From assembly GCA_963969595.1 (NCBI GenBank), contig OZ018415.1, positions 372,001 to 436,000 of the forward strand: 64,000 nt of DNA, read 5' to 3'. This document shows, piece by piece, positions 22,792 to 33,980 of the stretch. A program made the translations under genes and the position numbers. This stretch comes from Neckera pumila (lineage: Eukaryota > Streptophyta > Bryopsida > Hypnales > Neckeraceae). Positions within the stretch are counted from its first letter, which is position 1. Every line of letters starts with the position of its first letter. The notes under the pieces are model-generated. The model was not told the origin of the DNA, made no database searches, and worked only from the letters and a program-made list of their open reading frames with translations.

Positions 22792-23950
22792 ATTGACCAA
22801 GGCCTTTTTTCTTGTCAAAAAACAATCAAAATTTCAAGGTGCAAAATTCTTTTACATTTTTTAATTTTTATATTTAAACATAGTTATTTGCTCTAGACAT
22901 GTATGATAGAAATTTCAAAAACTTTAACTATACAAATTGCAAAATATTTGATTTTATAGTGAAGAAAAACATTTTTTTTTAACCTTTTGTGATTAGAATT
23001 TTTGACTTTGAATCTATTTAACTTAAAAACTTTGCACTATAGAATTTGAATTAAAAAAATTTGCACTAAAAAAATTGAATTGAGAGTGCAGAAATTAACA
23101 TTTAATAAAAATTTAATTTTTAATCTCCAAAAATTTGTTACATATAAAATAGGTGTGAGATAGAAGAAAAAAACAAATTTTTAATAGATGTAAGATGGAA
23201 TTGAAACACACTAGCCACAATGGTGAGATTGTTTTTAATCCTATCAAACAGAAAATTGCATTCAAAAATGAATCTTAAAAGTTATTTTTTCAAGAAAAGA
23301 TGCTTAGATTGCCCCAAAACCAAGATTGTCCATGACTCTCTCATCACTAGTCCAAATTGAATTAATAGAATCTTTCCAAGTAGACAAAAGTATTTTCTAT
23401 CTGTATTGTTTCCCTTTTGCAATGGTAATTGTCCATTTTTCAAGAAGAAAAAAGAGTATTTTCTATAAGAAATAAAACTTTAAAATTTTAATTTTGACTT
23501 GTTGTGATTTTTGTATGCTCCCCAACAACTGCCATTTTGAGCTTAAGGTGGCATAAATTTTGTTTTTAAGCACCAATTGGAGAAAAAATTATATTCTTCA
23601 AAAACTAATTTACTTTGCTATTAGAGTTATTTGTAAAGTACCCAAAATTGGGGTTTAAAGCCTATAGTTTTGTGAAAAAGTAGGTTTTGGGCAAAAAGTC
23701 AATACGAAAGTGGATATCAAACTTTCTTTCGCGCCCAAATTGACCAAAAAGAAATTTTGTGTGGACTTTGCCTACGGGGTCGGGGTTGCCTGCGGGATTG
23801 TCCGTCGGAGAAAATTTGTCGGAAAAGGTCCCCTCCAAACTACGGGGACTTTACGAATAACTCTATTGTCAAAGAGAGTTTTAAAAAAATACGTCAAAAA
23901 TTGAGATCAAAGGAATGTGACCAAGGGACACTTCATCCATTAGGGATTAA
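22792..23950 (-). mobile_element. TTAA element, reversed, about 1.16 kb with added segment
   Basis: Begins TTAACCTCGAATTGACCAAGG and ends CATTAGGGATTAA. Near the end AAGGGACACTTCATCC is the family's inner left region in reverse. It is about 230 bp longer than sister copies; a less AT-rich stretch near 23690-23890 (TACGGGGTCGGGGTTGCC) may be the extra piece. The plus frames at 23710-24050 lie over that piece and have no family motif. Confidence 0.6.
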
Positions 23951-24060
23951 GGTAACTACCAAGACTCTTGATACACCATCAAAGGAAGAAGTCGGAGTTT
24001 CAGTGGAAGCAGTGGAAGCAGTCAATGGTAGATTCAACGGATGCAAATGAAGTAGTGAAA

Positions 24061-24785
24061 GCTTTAAATATTGACTCTATGAAACAGTAGGAGAGTTAAA
24101 TATTGACTCTGATGAAGCAATGGGAGATTTTTTGACTCCTGAGACTTCTATTTGATCAGAAAATTGAAGTGATGATGAGTCAATTCAACCACATTTCCTC
24201 AGCGTGGAAGAAGTCTTGAACTATCAGTTGATATCACGCTACCTCGATAGAACTTTCTCTTTAGCAAATTTCATAGCTTTAGGATTAATAGTAAAGGTCT
24301 CCCCAATTTGTTTCAAGGGTGTCAAAGGAAGGCTTAACTAAGAATAGTACAAAAGAAACACAACACCAAACTCCATCACACCCCCGTTTTGTTGCTTCAA
24401 GGAGTTTCATCCTATGTGTTTCTCAATTTCTGGCTTGTAGTCCCTCATTGCACACACTTTACGATTAACTCTATTGGTGAGGCATTTTATGAACCTGAAT
24501 CTTACGATGATTGAAGATTTAGCCTCTTTGCATGCAATAGAGTTGAGACAAGCAATGGGCAAGGAATAAGTGTCATTCAAGGGTAACAAGACTTAGAAGC
24601 TGGTTACATTACCAAGTGGGAGGAAAACTATTTGGAAATAAGTAGGTTTTCAAGATCAAATACAAATCATCTAGTGAGATTGACAAATTCAAAGTAAGGC
24701 TCGTGGCCAAAATTTTTGTATAGAAACAACAGAAAACATGACCAAGAAGAAGAGGAGCCTCTTCTTTAATATATCTTCATCCCAA
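24061..24785 (+). pseudogene. Second Copia relic, RT start region
   Basis: Between about 24510 and 24720 three frames together give ELRQAMGKE, KLVTLPSGRKTIWK and KIKYKSSSEIDKFKVRLVAK. These are the ordered opening blocks of Copia RT (W..AM..E...L..N.TW.LV.LP.G.K.I..KWV.K.KY...G.I.K.KARLVAKG). Stops and frameshifts break all of it. It ends about 70 bp before the GC-rich element. Confidence 0.65.
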
Positions 24786-25901
24786 ATGCCAAATTGATGG
24801 TTGTCGCAACATAGGGCAGGCAAATTCCCAGTTATACTATCAAAAACCACTTTAAAGTATAACAAAGTGACTCTAAAGATCAAACCCGCGAGATTCTGTG
24901 AAGTAGATAGCCTTATTTGGTCTTTAAGCTAAGTCAATACCAATATTTCCTCTTCCGGTCCTAACACTACAACCGGAAACACAACAACACCAAGAACTAC
25001 AATCAGGCCCTCTTTTCCTTTTCCGATCCGGTCAATTTCCCGATCCGGTCTGATCAGCTCACTTCCGCTCTTACTACCATGCGGTTTAGTTTTACCTCTG
25101 TTTCACCATCAGAGGGTTCGCCTCTTGATTTTGAGAGTGGCAGGCCCGCCGCTCCTTCCGTGACTTATAGTGGCTGAAGACCCTCTTCTCTATTCTCCCA
25201 TTTCCTACACTAATCCGGATCTGGTTTGATCCTTCACAACGACCCAGAGAACCCTCCGAATCACCGGTCACACAAAGACCCCCCGTACGATCCTCTCATA
25301 CTACAACGACCTTAGCACCCCGTTCCGTCTGTACGAAGCCAGGCGGCTGCAAGTGAACCCGTCCGTTCCAACATCAATTAAAGTCCTTCCGTTTGTCCAC
25401 TAAGATAGCGAGATCTCTCAGGAGATCGGACACTCAACCGGATTTCCCACCCAAGAGTTCTAGCGCAACTAAGGAATCCATCCCTATCTGCCTAGCCTAA
25501 CAACAACTGTCTCGCCCGGAATCCTAAACCTTAGAGCTGCTGAGGAACTGAAATCCACTCCCAACGCTTTCGCAACCCGCTCACTTGCACATAAGATCAA
25601 AACAAGAACGCCAAAGGGAGAAATCACACCCGCACAAGCATGCGTCTTTCTAACTCCTCACCACACAACCCTGCCACACACAAGAGAGACACGCAACAAG
25701 AGGCCAAGAGAAGACTTACACAAAATTTGGGTGAAAAGATTCCCATCTTCCAAGCAGGGGTTGACTTATATACAACTTGACTACAAAGCAAAAAAGCCCC
25801 CGGAAATCCGCTCTGGACATCCGGGTCCGATCATAACCGGCCAGACCGAATCAACATCCGATCTGGTCCAACTATCTTACAAAACTTGCATTCCTAACAA
25901 A

Positions 25902-27560
25902 CTACCTACCAACTCTCCCACCCAACATAGGACTCTTGGGTTCCTCGGGCAGTTGGTTGAAGACGTCGGCAAGGTTCCGGCTCCTCTCCCCGGTAATTGG
26001 ATCCGGAAGATCTGACCCTGGCGATGAATCCAGATGAATCGGTTGTCCAGGCCCAGGTCTCCGGTTACTCTTTCTCAACTCGGGTGTCTGATCCTTAGGC
26101 TCCCTCGGATTCGATCCTCCGGCTGCAAACGAATCCGATAGCAGTATGTCCGAGAGGTGGATCTCCTGGGAGTACATGGACCCCTTCAGCTTACGACTGC
26201 TGATGTCCATCCGGTTGGTCGCCTCTCTCGCTGCCGCCAAGGATGCTTCCACCCGATCGGTGAAGTCGGTGAGGATCCGAACTATCCAAGAACCGGATAC
26301 CTTCTTCTCCTCATGCACCCCTTTGTCAAATAATGCTGCTTTGACTGCGGTGGATCTAGACTCTCCGAGAGTGTCCTTCACCGACTCGGCCACTTTCCGG
26401 ATTGCTTCCGCCATCTCCTGGACTGCAGCCTTGTCTTCCCTGAGGGCTACCATGTCAACCCTTAGGGTGTCGACTTCCTCTTGAAGCCATCGGATCTCTG
26501 ACTCCTGCCTCCGGTGCTCATCCGGATCAGACAGATATTGACCCACCTTACCCGGTAAATCACTATCCACCGATGCACCCACCAGACCTCTGATAGTGAC
26601 GAGAGCCCTCCTCTTGACCTCCCAGTTCGCTCGTATTCCACACAGGATTACTGTCAACTGGTTGAACGGGTCGGTCGGGTCTTCGGGATCCGGCATCTCC
26701 ACATCCGGTTCCTGTTCTAGAGTGGACCGGGTGGTCGGAGGGGTTCTTCTCTTGCGAGGAGGCATCGTCTTCATCTGCTTCTTCGGCCGGAGTTGCTCCT
26801 CTTCTTCTTCTTCTTCTGTTTCAGGTTCGGATCCGGTTTGCTCTTCCTGTTCGTCATCCGAATCCAACTCCCCGTACTTCAGGATAGACTCTTGAAGGTT
26901 CCACGTCTTCTCCTCCGTCTCTGTGAGGAGTTGGTTCTACTGGTAGAGGTGGAAGAGATAGGGACTCAAAGGAGTGGCCCTACTCTTTCCGATCCTCGTC
27001 ACCAACTAAGACACCAGATCGGAAAAGATCCGGGCCCAGTTCACTTTCCGTTCCCCGCTCAGGGAACCGAAAATGATGTTGCCAATGGTCATCGTCACCC
27101 TCGTCGGCTTCTCCGGGTGGACGATCGGAACTAGGAACTGTAGGAGATTACGATGCCGGTCGCTCTTACAGTCCACGACTGCGTACCCGTCCTTGTTGCT
27201 CGGTTCCCCATGAAACTTGGCATGGATGAACTCGTCCTTCCTTCCAGCCATGCCGAAACCTCCCATCTGGAAGTTGTAAACTTCCCTCCACCTTTCTTCT
27301 TCCCATTCGGTCAGGCGGCCCCGGAGAGTGTTGTCAAACTCGTTCGACGCCTTACACCTAATCTCTCTGACCATCCGCTCCTCCATAAACCTCCAGGGTT
27401 TATCCATCAACACAAGGCATCCCATGGCGCTAAGATCCTCCATGAGCTCGGACCGGGCCGGTTCCTCTGTGGGAATGACCGGAACTACCTTCCGGAGCTT
27501 GACGTTGGAGGAGGAACTGGGCGCACCCGGTCTGTTCTTACGCAGCTGAGGCATGGACAC
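25902..27560 (-). pseudogene. Putative plant transposon protein, frame broken by two TAG codons
   Basis: One minus-strand reading frame of 553 codons starts at ATG 27560 and stops at 25902, interrupted by TAG at 27008-27006 and TAG at 26939-26937. Part 1 (184 residues) ends NIIFGSLSGERKVNWARIF, which resembles the N-terminal domain labelled putative plant transposon protein in many plant repeats. The linker between the stops reads ATPLSPYLFHLYQ. Part 2 (from about 26867) has an acidic run of Glu, a basic PPRKRRTPP segment, a probable coiled coil (roughly residues 110-220 of that part) and a polar tail. Both breaks being TAG, one after CAG in a Gln-like context, fits CAG to TAG decay; stop read-through is the alternative. 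Plus-strand open frames over this region are shadows. Confidence 0.55.
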
Positions 27561-27827
27561 AAGTGACGACTGAACCCTTATCGGTCGCTACCTCACCCTC
27601 TCCTAGCCGCACGTCCCGTTCTTCACTTCTTCTCGTCCGATCTCAACCGGAAAACAACACAAAAACCTGCAACCCACACGCTTTCTACCTTTCCTACATA
27701 CATTGACCTGCCCAGCCGGAAGCGCACACACATACAACGGCTCTGGCGCAGACGGAGGCGTAAAAGCGCTCAAGGTCAGCTCCAGAGCTTGAGGGAAGTA
27801 AAGGAGTGAAAATGAGGACGACCAGCC

Positions 27828-27836
27828 TTTATATAG
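27828..27836 (-). promoter_or_regulatory. TATA box upstream of the transposon frame
   Basis: On the minus strand the sequence reads GGGACTATATAAAGGCTGG, about 270 bases before the ATG at 27560. Position and context fit a core promoter or an LTR-like U3/R boundary. Confidence 0.45.
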
Positions 27837-28123
27837 TCCCAAGACCCTTGGCAGGTCATCATAATTTTTTCCGGTCCGGTCCATATCAATCGGGTCCAAC
27901 CCTAATCCGATTTGAGGTGAGATCCGGATGTGATTCCGTTCTTGAATACTAACATTCCGACCGGATCAGATCCCGTTCTCTCCTTACTGGATTAGCGTTG
28001 TCTATCTCCAGTTTCCTTCTGTCCCTCTAACCGGATATGGATCCTAATTACCCGTTTCCACTCCAATATTTAGATAAGCAAAGGAAAACCAAAAATTCTG
28101 GTTGCGACAATGGTATTTGGCAT

Positions 28124-30005
28124 AACTATTGCAAGATAGGGAAGGTAGTAAGCTTTACCCGATGCACCAAAAGGCAAAGTGTGTTATATTTCCCACTTTA
28201 TATTGTTTATGAAAGGGTAATATTAGTTTACTATGTGGTAAAGTGAGAATTCTACAAACACTTAAATAACACATAAACAAGTAAATTCTTGTATTTTTCC
28301 CACATGCTAATACATTTGCAAAAGAAATGTGTTTTACGATGAGATTCTTTGTTGAGAACATTATTCCATAAGCATTGTCCTTGGTGAGACTTCCATGAAG
28401 TATAATAGGCACGTCTCTCTCACATACTTCTACAACACATATTTCATTTGTTCAAGAAGTATACATTGTTTTGTAAATTGTTTTGTATAATGTACAATAT
28501 TATATTGTACTAGCGGTTGGCGCTTTCTATGCTACACATTCATCGTTAGAATTTTATTAGATAAAATGCAGAACAAAATTTTCAATAAATCTTCGAATAA
28601 AAATTACTAGAATCTTTGTATAATTTTATTTATAAGTATAATGAATATATAATGACATGTACAATAGAAATTTATTGAGTGATGATTGAAATATATGCAA
28701 TGGTGAATACTGTAAAAGATATACATTTATTGTAATGCATTCAAAAGTTGACTCAGTTGTTACAAACAATGGCAATCCAAAAACTTGGTGAATTGAAAAG
28801 AAAAACTTGTAAATTTCAAAAACTTTATGAAGAACTTAGTTGTTGTGAAATCCAAAATCGCTTCAATTGAATAAATTTCTCAAATCATTTGGTAGTAGCA
28901 ATAGAATTTTGAAAATCATAAAAGTTGTAAAAGTAATATTATAGAGGTGATTGCAAACAACTACTCTATTTTTGTAATATAACATTGTGTGAAAATATTA
29001 TTTTTATGTATACATGATTGAAAATATTTTTACAAAATATTAAAATTAATTATTTCAAAGACTTATTGAAATCATTATCATGCATTCTATTCAAATATAT
29101 CAAAATTTTACTAATATGTGATACAATGAATGCGTAGCAAAGCAAGCATGAGCCCCTATTATTAATGGTAGCATTTGTGATATTATAGAGGGAATTATGA
29201 TTTTAGTAGTATGATGATGACTAGCAATTGGCACTTGCTTTGCTACGCATTAAATATATTACTTTCATCAATTTATCATGTGATAGAATGTAGATAAACA
29301 AAGTATGTATAATCTTTAAATGAAAATATTGACATCCTCATACAATATTCTTTGAAAAAATTTATATAGTGCAATATAAAGTAATTAAAGAAATCTTTCT
29401 ATCATAATTTTTACAAAATAACCTTTGCAAAAATGAACACATTGCAATAAGAATAAATTAATCAATTGAATAATGTAAGTAGAATCTTCACATTTGAATA
29501 AGTAGAGCAACGCTAGCAGTTGGTGCTTCCTTATTCTTTAATATCACATTTTAAAAAGACATGGAATTTATCTATAATTTTGTTGTCTATAAAGTTTCTT
29601 TGAAATTTTTTTAGAAATATTCATTTGATTTTCAAATATTTCACGAAAAGAATACATAATATATAGTAGAAAGTATCTTATGGCTGTTACAAAAGCAATT
29701 TAATTTCTATAATATTATTCAAAATTGAATTGTGAAATTATAGAGGTCATTGTGATTTTAGTAGTGTAATTATGCACAATCACATATATTATATTGTATA
29801 CTATACAATATTGTATACATATAGTGATATTTTCCATGATACTCTCACCTCTTCTCTACATAGTATTTTATCCCTTTTTTACCCAATTACCAAGAGGTCA
29901 TCCATTACCATGAGGTAATGGTCCAAATTTTACATCTACGGAGTTGTGTTGTTATTCAAAGAAAGAACAAGAAACGCTTCATTAAATCCCATGAGAGATA
30001 ACACT
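28124..30005. repeat. AT-rich stretch with recurring CTAGCNRTTGG-type motif
   Basis: ACTAGCGGTTGGCGCTTTC (28509), ACTAGCAATTGGCACTTGC (29220) and GCTAGCAGTTGGTGCTTCC (29512) are variants of one motif. TGCGTAGCAAAGCAAGC at 29130 is part of its complement. Phrases such as ATTATAGAGGTNATTG recur beside them. I suspect ends or fragments of one repeat family; no coding motif. Confidence 0.4.
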
Positions 30006-30418
30006 TTATTTTCCTTCGAGGAAGGATGTTGCAATATACGGAGTATTACTTAAACAGTCCTCCATGCTTAGAGCCAGAGCAAGGATGTCATGAAATGATG
30101 CTAAAGCAACGAAAGTCACCACTTCCTGTAGCACAGACAACAAGCCAAAGATTAAACTGCGTAACACCAGATTGCTAATTCCGTGAAGAGTCACCATCAC
30201 ATCACGCAACGTACCATTCATTGTCTTTAATCCCGCCACCATAAGAGACGCTCCTGTCTATGCTGGCTTGAAGCTTACGCACTTGTTTACTGTATGCACG
30301 ACCGCTTTATCCAATTAACTGCCTTGCCGTATGCACCGACCCTAAGAGGCTCAAGTAACTTTCTTTGGATTCAAACTCTAATATGAAGCCTTGTTTAACA
30401 CTTCTCATGATATCCTTA
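30006..30418. other. Spacer with an unrecognised 78-codon minus frame
   Basis: The minus frame 30242-30006 is hydrophobic and has no motif I recognise; it could be an exon or chance. The rest shows nothing clear. Confidence 0.3.
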
Positions 30419-31064
30419 AATAACCCCTAAATGCCCAAGGCTTGTTTTGAGCCTCTTAGAATTTGCTCTAAATTGAACAAAAGGTCAACATTTTGATAAG
30501 TTGAATCAATTTTTTTTTAATTGTAACCGTACAAACTCAAACTAGACATGTTAGAGATTACATAGGAAATGAAATACAACAATATCATTTAAGGATTGAT
30601 CAATTATAATGTTTGATCATTAAGATGTTAAAACTATGAAAATCTTTGAACTCTCTTTTCTGCATGTCAAATCTAAAAAATTCAAGGCCAAAAGAATATG
30701 AAGTTGAAGTACCTAACAAATATAACCCTTATCAATTTATGACTTCTCAAAATCTACTCTAAAATTTTTTTAAATGAATTTCTAGAGTGAGTTTTCCTCC
30801 AAGACCTAGTGTATTTGAGGCTCATTTCCAAGAGCTTTTAACACTACAAAAACTCAAGATTGCAATGGGTACCTTTGCACAAAATCTTGAATAGAAAAAC
30901 CATAATCATTCATTTTCAAAATTGGATTTTTGATGCTAAAACTAGACTTCAAAAAAACCCTTTCAAAAGTATAAATTGTTAAAAATAGCAATTTGACAAG
31001 GAATTATTTAACTTCAAAGTTTCTTCGACACCACATTTGGATGCCTTGGGCATTGAGGGGTTAA
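30419..31064. mobile_element. Small TTAA-type element, distinct interior (646 bp)
   Basis: The left end TAACCCCTAAATGCCCAAGGC is mirrored by GCCTTGGGCATTGAGGGGTTAA at the right end. The termini again begin CCCC inside a (T)TAA, but the interior differs from the larger families. No frame. Confidence 0.6.
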
Positions 31065-31687
31065 TCCCAGCTCACTGTTGCTCATACCACTTGACAGCAG
31101 CTTCTTCCAAGAAATCTGAAAAAACTTTCCAACCAGGAGGCTTCATCTCTGTCGCCATTAGCCAAGCAAGCCCTCTGACTTGAATTCTCTCAAAGATGCA
31201 TCTGGATTTGCTTTATCCTCTCCGTAAAAAACCGGTATGGCTACCATGTTGCTCTTACTTTTTGTTATAGTTACCTCATTGATGCTACAACTACAGATAA
31301 TATCAATCTTTGTCGACTTGTTTTATGAGTTAAAATATCCCTCTCCAAAATGCTGATGCATGGATCTCTAATGTCATAACTCACTTAATGAGGGCACACC
31401 CATTATGGCGCGGTGCCTTAAAGCACATCCTAGCTTAAGTCCTTAAGTGGTGTAATTATCTACTAAAAATTGTTAGTGAATGAATATGGTGGTTCATCAA
31501 AGAACCATTGGCCATTTTGGTATTGGTGACATCTTTCTAAGCTCACATTCCAAGTTAATTTGTTTCTCTGACAAGGTAATCATTATTTTCTCTTCTTTGA
31601 AATACATAAACAATTTCCATTGATTATTGACAAGCTTTTCTATTGCTTGTTGATTACTAATTTTTTTTTTTTTTCATTATTTTAAAC
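31065..31687. other. Spacer, possible retroelement gag scrap on minus
   Basis: On the minus strand at about 31180-31070 a short frame reads FSDFLEEAAVKWYEQQ, which is gag-like but too short to assign. Otherwise nothing recognised. Confidence 0.25.
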
Positions 31688-31928
31688 CACTATAAGAAAC
31701 CTATGGTTTTTAGGATGTTTTTTATACTATTTTTTGGAACGCATTTTTGTGGACATTACAGTTGACAACCCATGTTTTTATGTCAACAATAATGTTCAAT
31801 AAAACATCAAGATGTTTTATTGAACATTATTGTTGACATAAAAACATGGGTTGTCAACTATAATGTCCACAAAAATCCGTTTCAAAAAATAGTGAAAACA
31901 TCCCCCAAAATACGGGTTTCTTATAGTG
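31688..31928. mobile_element. 241-bp CACTA-type hairpin MITE, AAC duplication
   Basis: Starts CACTATAAGAAAC and ends GTTTCTTATAGTG. The whole element is a nearly perfect inverted repeat with its turn at ACATCAAGATGT (about 31804-31815). AAC stands before (31685-31687) and after (31929-31931). CACTA ends with a 3-bp duplication are clear. The arms of about 115 bp would form a long double-stranded RNA if transcribed. Confidence 0.85.
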
Positions 31929-31931
31929 AAC

Positions 31932-32197
31932 ATGATTGCAACTCCATTTGTTTTCATTTTGACACCTTGGGAGGGGAACTTTGTGCATGTGACTGCTGAT
32001 TTTTAGTGCAGCCTATGAGTGCTTTTGAATACTCTACTTCCAAAACTTTATATCCCTATTGTGCTCTCATATTTGTCAAAATTGGAAATTTATTTGTGCA
32101 TTTCTTCCTTTTCTACACATCTATTTACAATCCTGTACTCACTGTTACCTACTTAGCCTTCATGATCCAATTTGTGGCGCTTTTGGGTGTACCCACC
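31932..32197. other. Spacer, nothing recognised
   Basis: The plus frame 32006-32218 has no family motif. Confidence 0.3.
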
Positions 32198-33130
32198 TTA
32201 ACCCCTAAAGTTCCATAACTATGTTCTCACCAAGAACACTCAAAAATTGCCATTTTTAGTACAAGTATCCAATTTTTGCGAAAAGAACTTCTTTGACACG
32301 TGTAATCGTATGACCTTATAGTACGGTGACTTGAGAACATATGTTAGGTATTTTAGAAATTTCCATCGCGTGGATTGCAAGATATAAGCATTCAAATTCA
32401 CTAAAACCATTTTTTTGGCCCTGCGAAAAACAAGGCAACAGCACTTCACACGCTCACTTTTCGATGAAAATTTCTCCAAAATGATGGTGCTTCTTTGGAA
32501 TCTCTTTCCTAGACAAGTTGGCTACATGCTTGAAAATTTTCACTTCATTTAAAATTATACAACATATAGAAAAAAAATAGTAAGTAGATAGAAGTAGAGA
32601 ATGATTCAAAATACAAAATTGTCAAGAATTTAATTATGGAATTGAAAAATGCTAATCCCAATGGTGGCAATGTTGTAATAAATAATCTACATCCTAGGAT
32701 TTTATTTTTTTCAAAAAATATTGAAAATTGAGTAAGATAAAAGACTTCAAAGTTTATTTTAGAGTAAAGAATCTATAACTGTCCGCAAACTTAAAATCGT
32801 CATAACTATAGACTCATTGATCAAAATGGGATGATTAAAAACTTTTTTACCTGTATATAACTTTAGAAAACCAATTTCAAATTTTTGTTTCTGAAAAAAG
32901 TGATTTTTTTTATCTGCCCGGACTGCCTAGTTACAAAAAAAAGTAACATATTAAGCCATAACTCTTGACTTGTATTTCCAAATGTCATGAAATTTGGTGC
33001 ATATGAAAGATATTCCTCGCCCCCACCTTCTATTAAAACTTTAGCCAAAAATTGGGGGATCTCTAGTCACACGTACTTGCCAAAAAATTCTATACGGCCA
33101 AAAAATGCACGTTGGTCTTTTAGGGATTAA
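32198..33130 (-). mobile_element. TTAA element, subfamily A copy 3 (933 bp), reversed
   Basis: Begins TTAACCCCTAAAGTTCC and ends GTTGGTCTTTTAGGGATTAA. In reverse it matches 19676-20610 and 50980-51907, including CTATACGGCCAAAAAATGC near the right end. No intact frame. Confidence 0.8.
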
Positions 33131-33289
33131 GCACAAGCATTTTTGGCCAAGCTTCTTGCTATCTTGTTCTTACTACAAGATACGGAGTATGTGATTATGC
33201 AGAAAAACCTCCGACCTACTTACAAGCAGCATCATTTGATTATGAATAGCTTGCAAATTTGCTGATCTCACTCGCCACGCGCCTGCTAC

Positions 33290-33980
33290 TTAACAGCACA
33301 CCAATTTGGAATCCCCTTGAACCTTGATGATTTTGATTCCCAAACGAAGGGCGACTTCTAATCTTGACTCTAGGCTGCATACTCAGCCTGGTTGGTAGTA
33401 ATCCCCTTTCCTAAATTCTTTTGACAAAAGACTCGCTCCGTAGACAGGTTTCATAACCGGTTGTTGAGTTTCCAACACTCACGGGGCACCATTCCATTGG
33501 CAACCCATCACCATTGCCATCACAAGTTGTAACTCATAACCATCTCTCCTTTCAACTTGCTTCTTACACCCTTGGATCATGAAGATCAAAGGTTGTGATT
33601 GAAAAGTGAACAACCGGTTATGTCCGATAACCTACTCGCCGCTACCGCGGCTCGTCAGTTATCTAATACATATTACTACTCCTGCACTGGCTCTAAAAGA
33701 GGGTCTATAAGAACCATCAAAATTTAAATACCAAATCGTTGCCTTAGACATTGTATTTGCTATCCACGTACTTTTTCACTACCAAACCTCAGTAAACATC
33801 TCTGCACTTTACGTTCAAAGTTGTGTCTTTGCACTTTTTTTGACAAATTAGACGACCCTTTCCCTTGGGACGTGGCTTCAGTTCTAACTTTGTAATGTTC
33901 CTACACGGTTTCATCTTACTCGGAGATCCAAACCAAATAGTGGGATCACCAACCAAACAGAGAGTGAATGCAAGAAACAT
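33290..33980 (-). pseudogene. Retroelement RNase H relic
   Basis: Minus-strand blocks FKFDGSYR, SAGVVICI, then GITTNQAEYAA and LGIKIIKVQGDSKLV appear in order across stops. They match the RNase H fold of plant retroelements (.FDGA.....GAGVV, TNNQAEYEAL, LGI....V.GDS.LV). The catalytic Asp of FDGS, the Glu of QAEY and the Asp of GDS are kept. The 33980-33789 frame upstream may belong to the same relic. Confidence 0.6.

Larger units (their letters stand above)
24786..28123 (-). mobile_element. GC/CpG-rich mobile element, about 3.3 kb
   Basis: A sharply different base composition, dense in CCGG, CCGGAT and GATCCGG motifs, between AT-rich flanks. ATGCCAAAT...TTGTCGCAAC at 24786-24810 is mirrored by GTTGCGACAATGG and ATTTGGCAT at 28101-28123, suggesting inverted ends, although the composition changes about 100 bp further in on each side. 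It holds one long minus frame of plant-transposon type. No reverse transcriptase or transposase is seen, so the class is open: a gag-only retroelement and a captured gene in a DNA transposon are both possible. Confidence 0.5.

Noticed and set aside
26146..27566. Plus-strand frames in the GC-rich element
   Set aside because: GC-rich DNA leaves long chance frames opposite a coding strand; the minus frame has the plant-transposon motif and charged or coiled-coil segments.
30006..30242. Hydrophobic 78-codon minus frame as a membrane protein gene
   Set aside because: No start context, homologue or neighbouring exon that I can support; left as unassigned.
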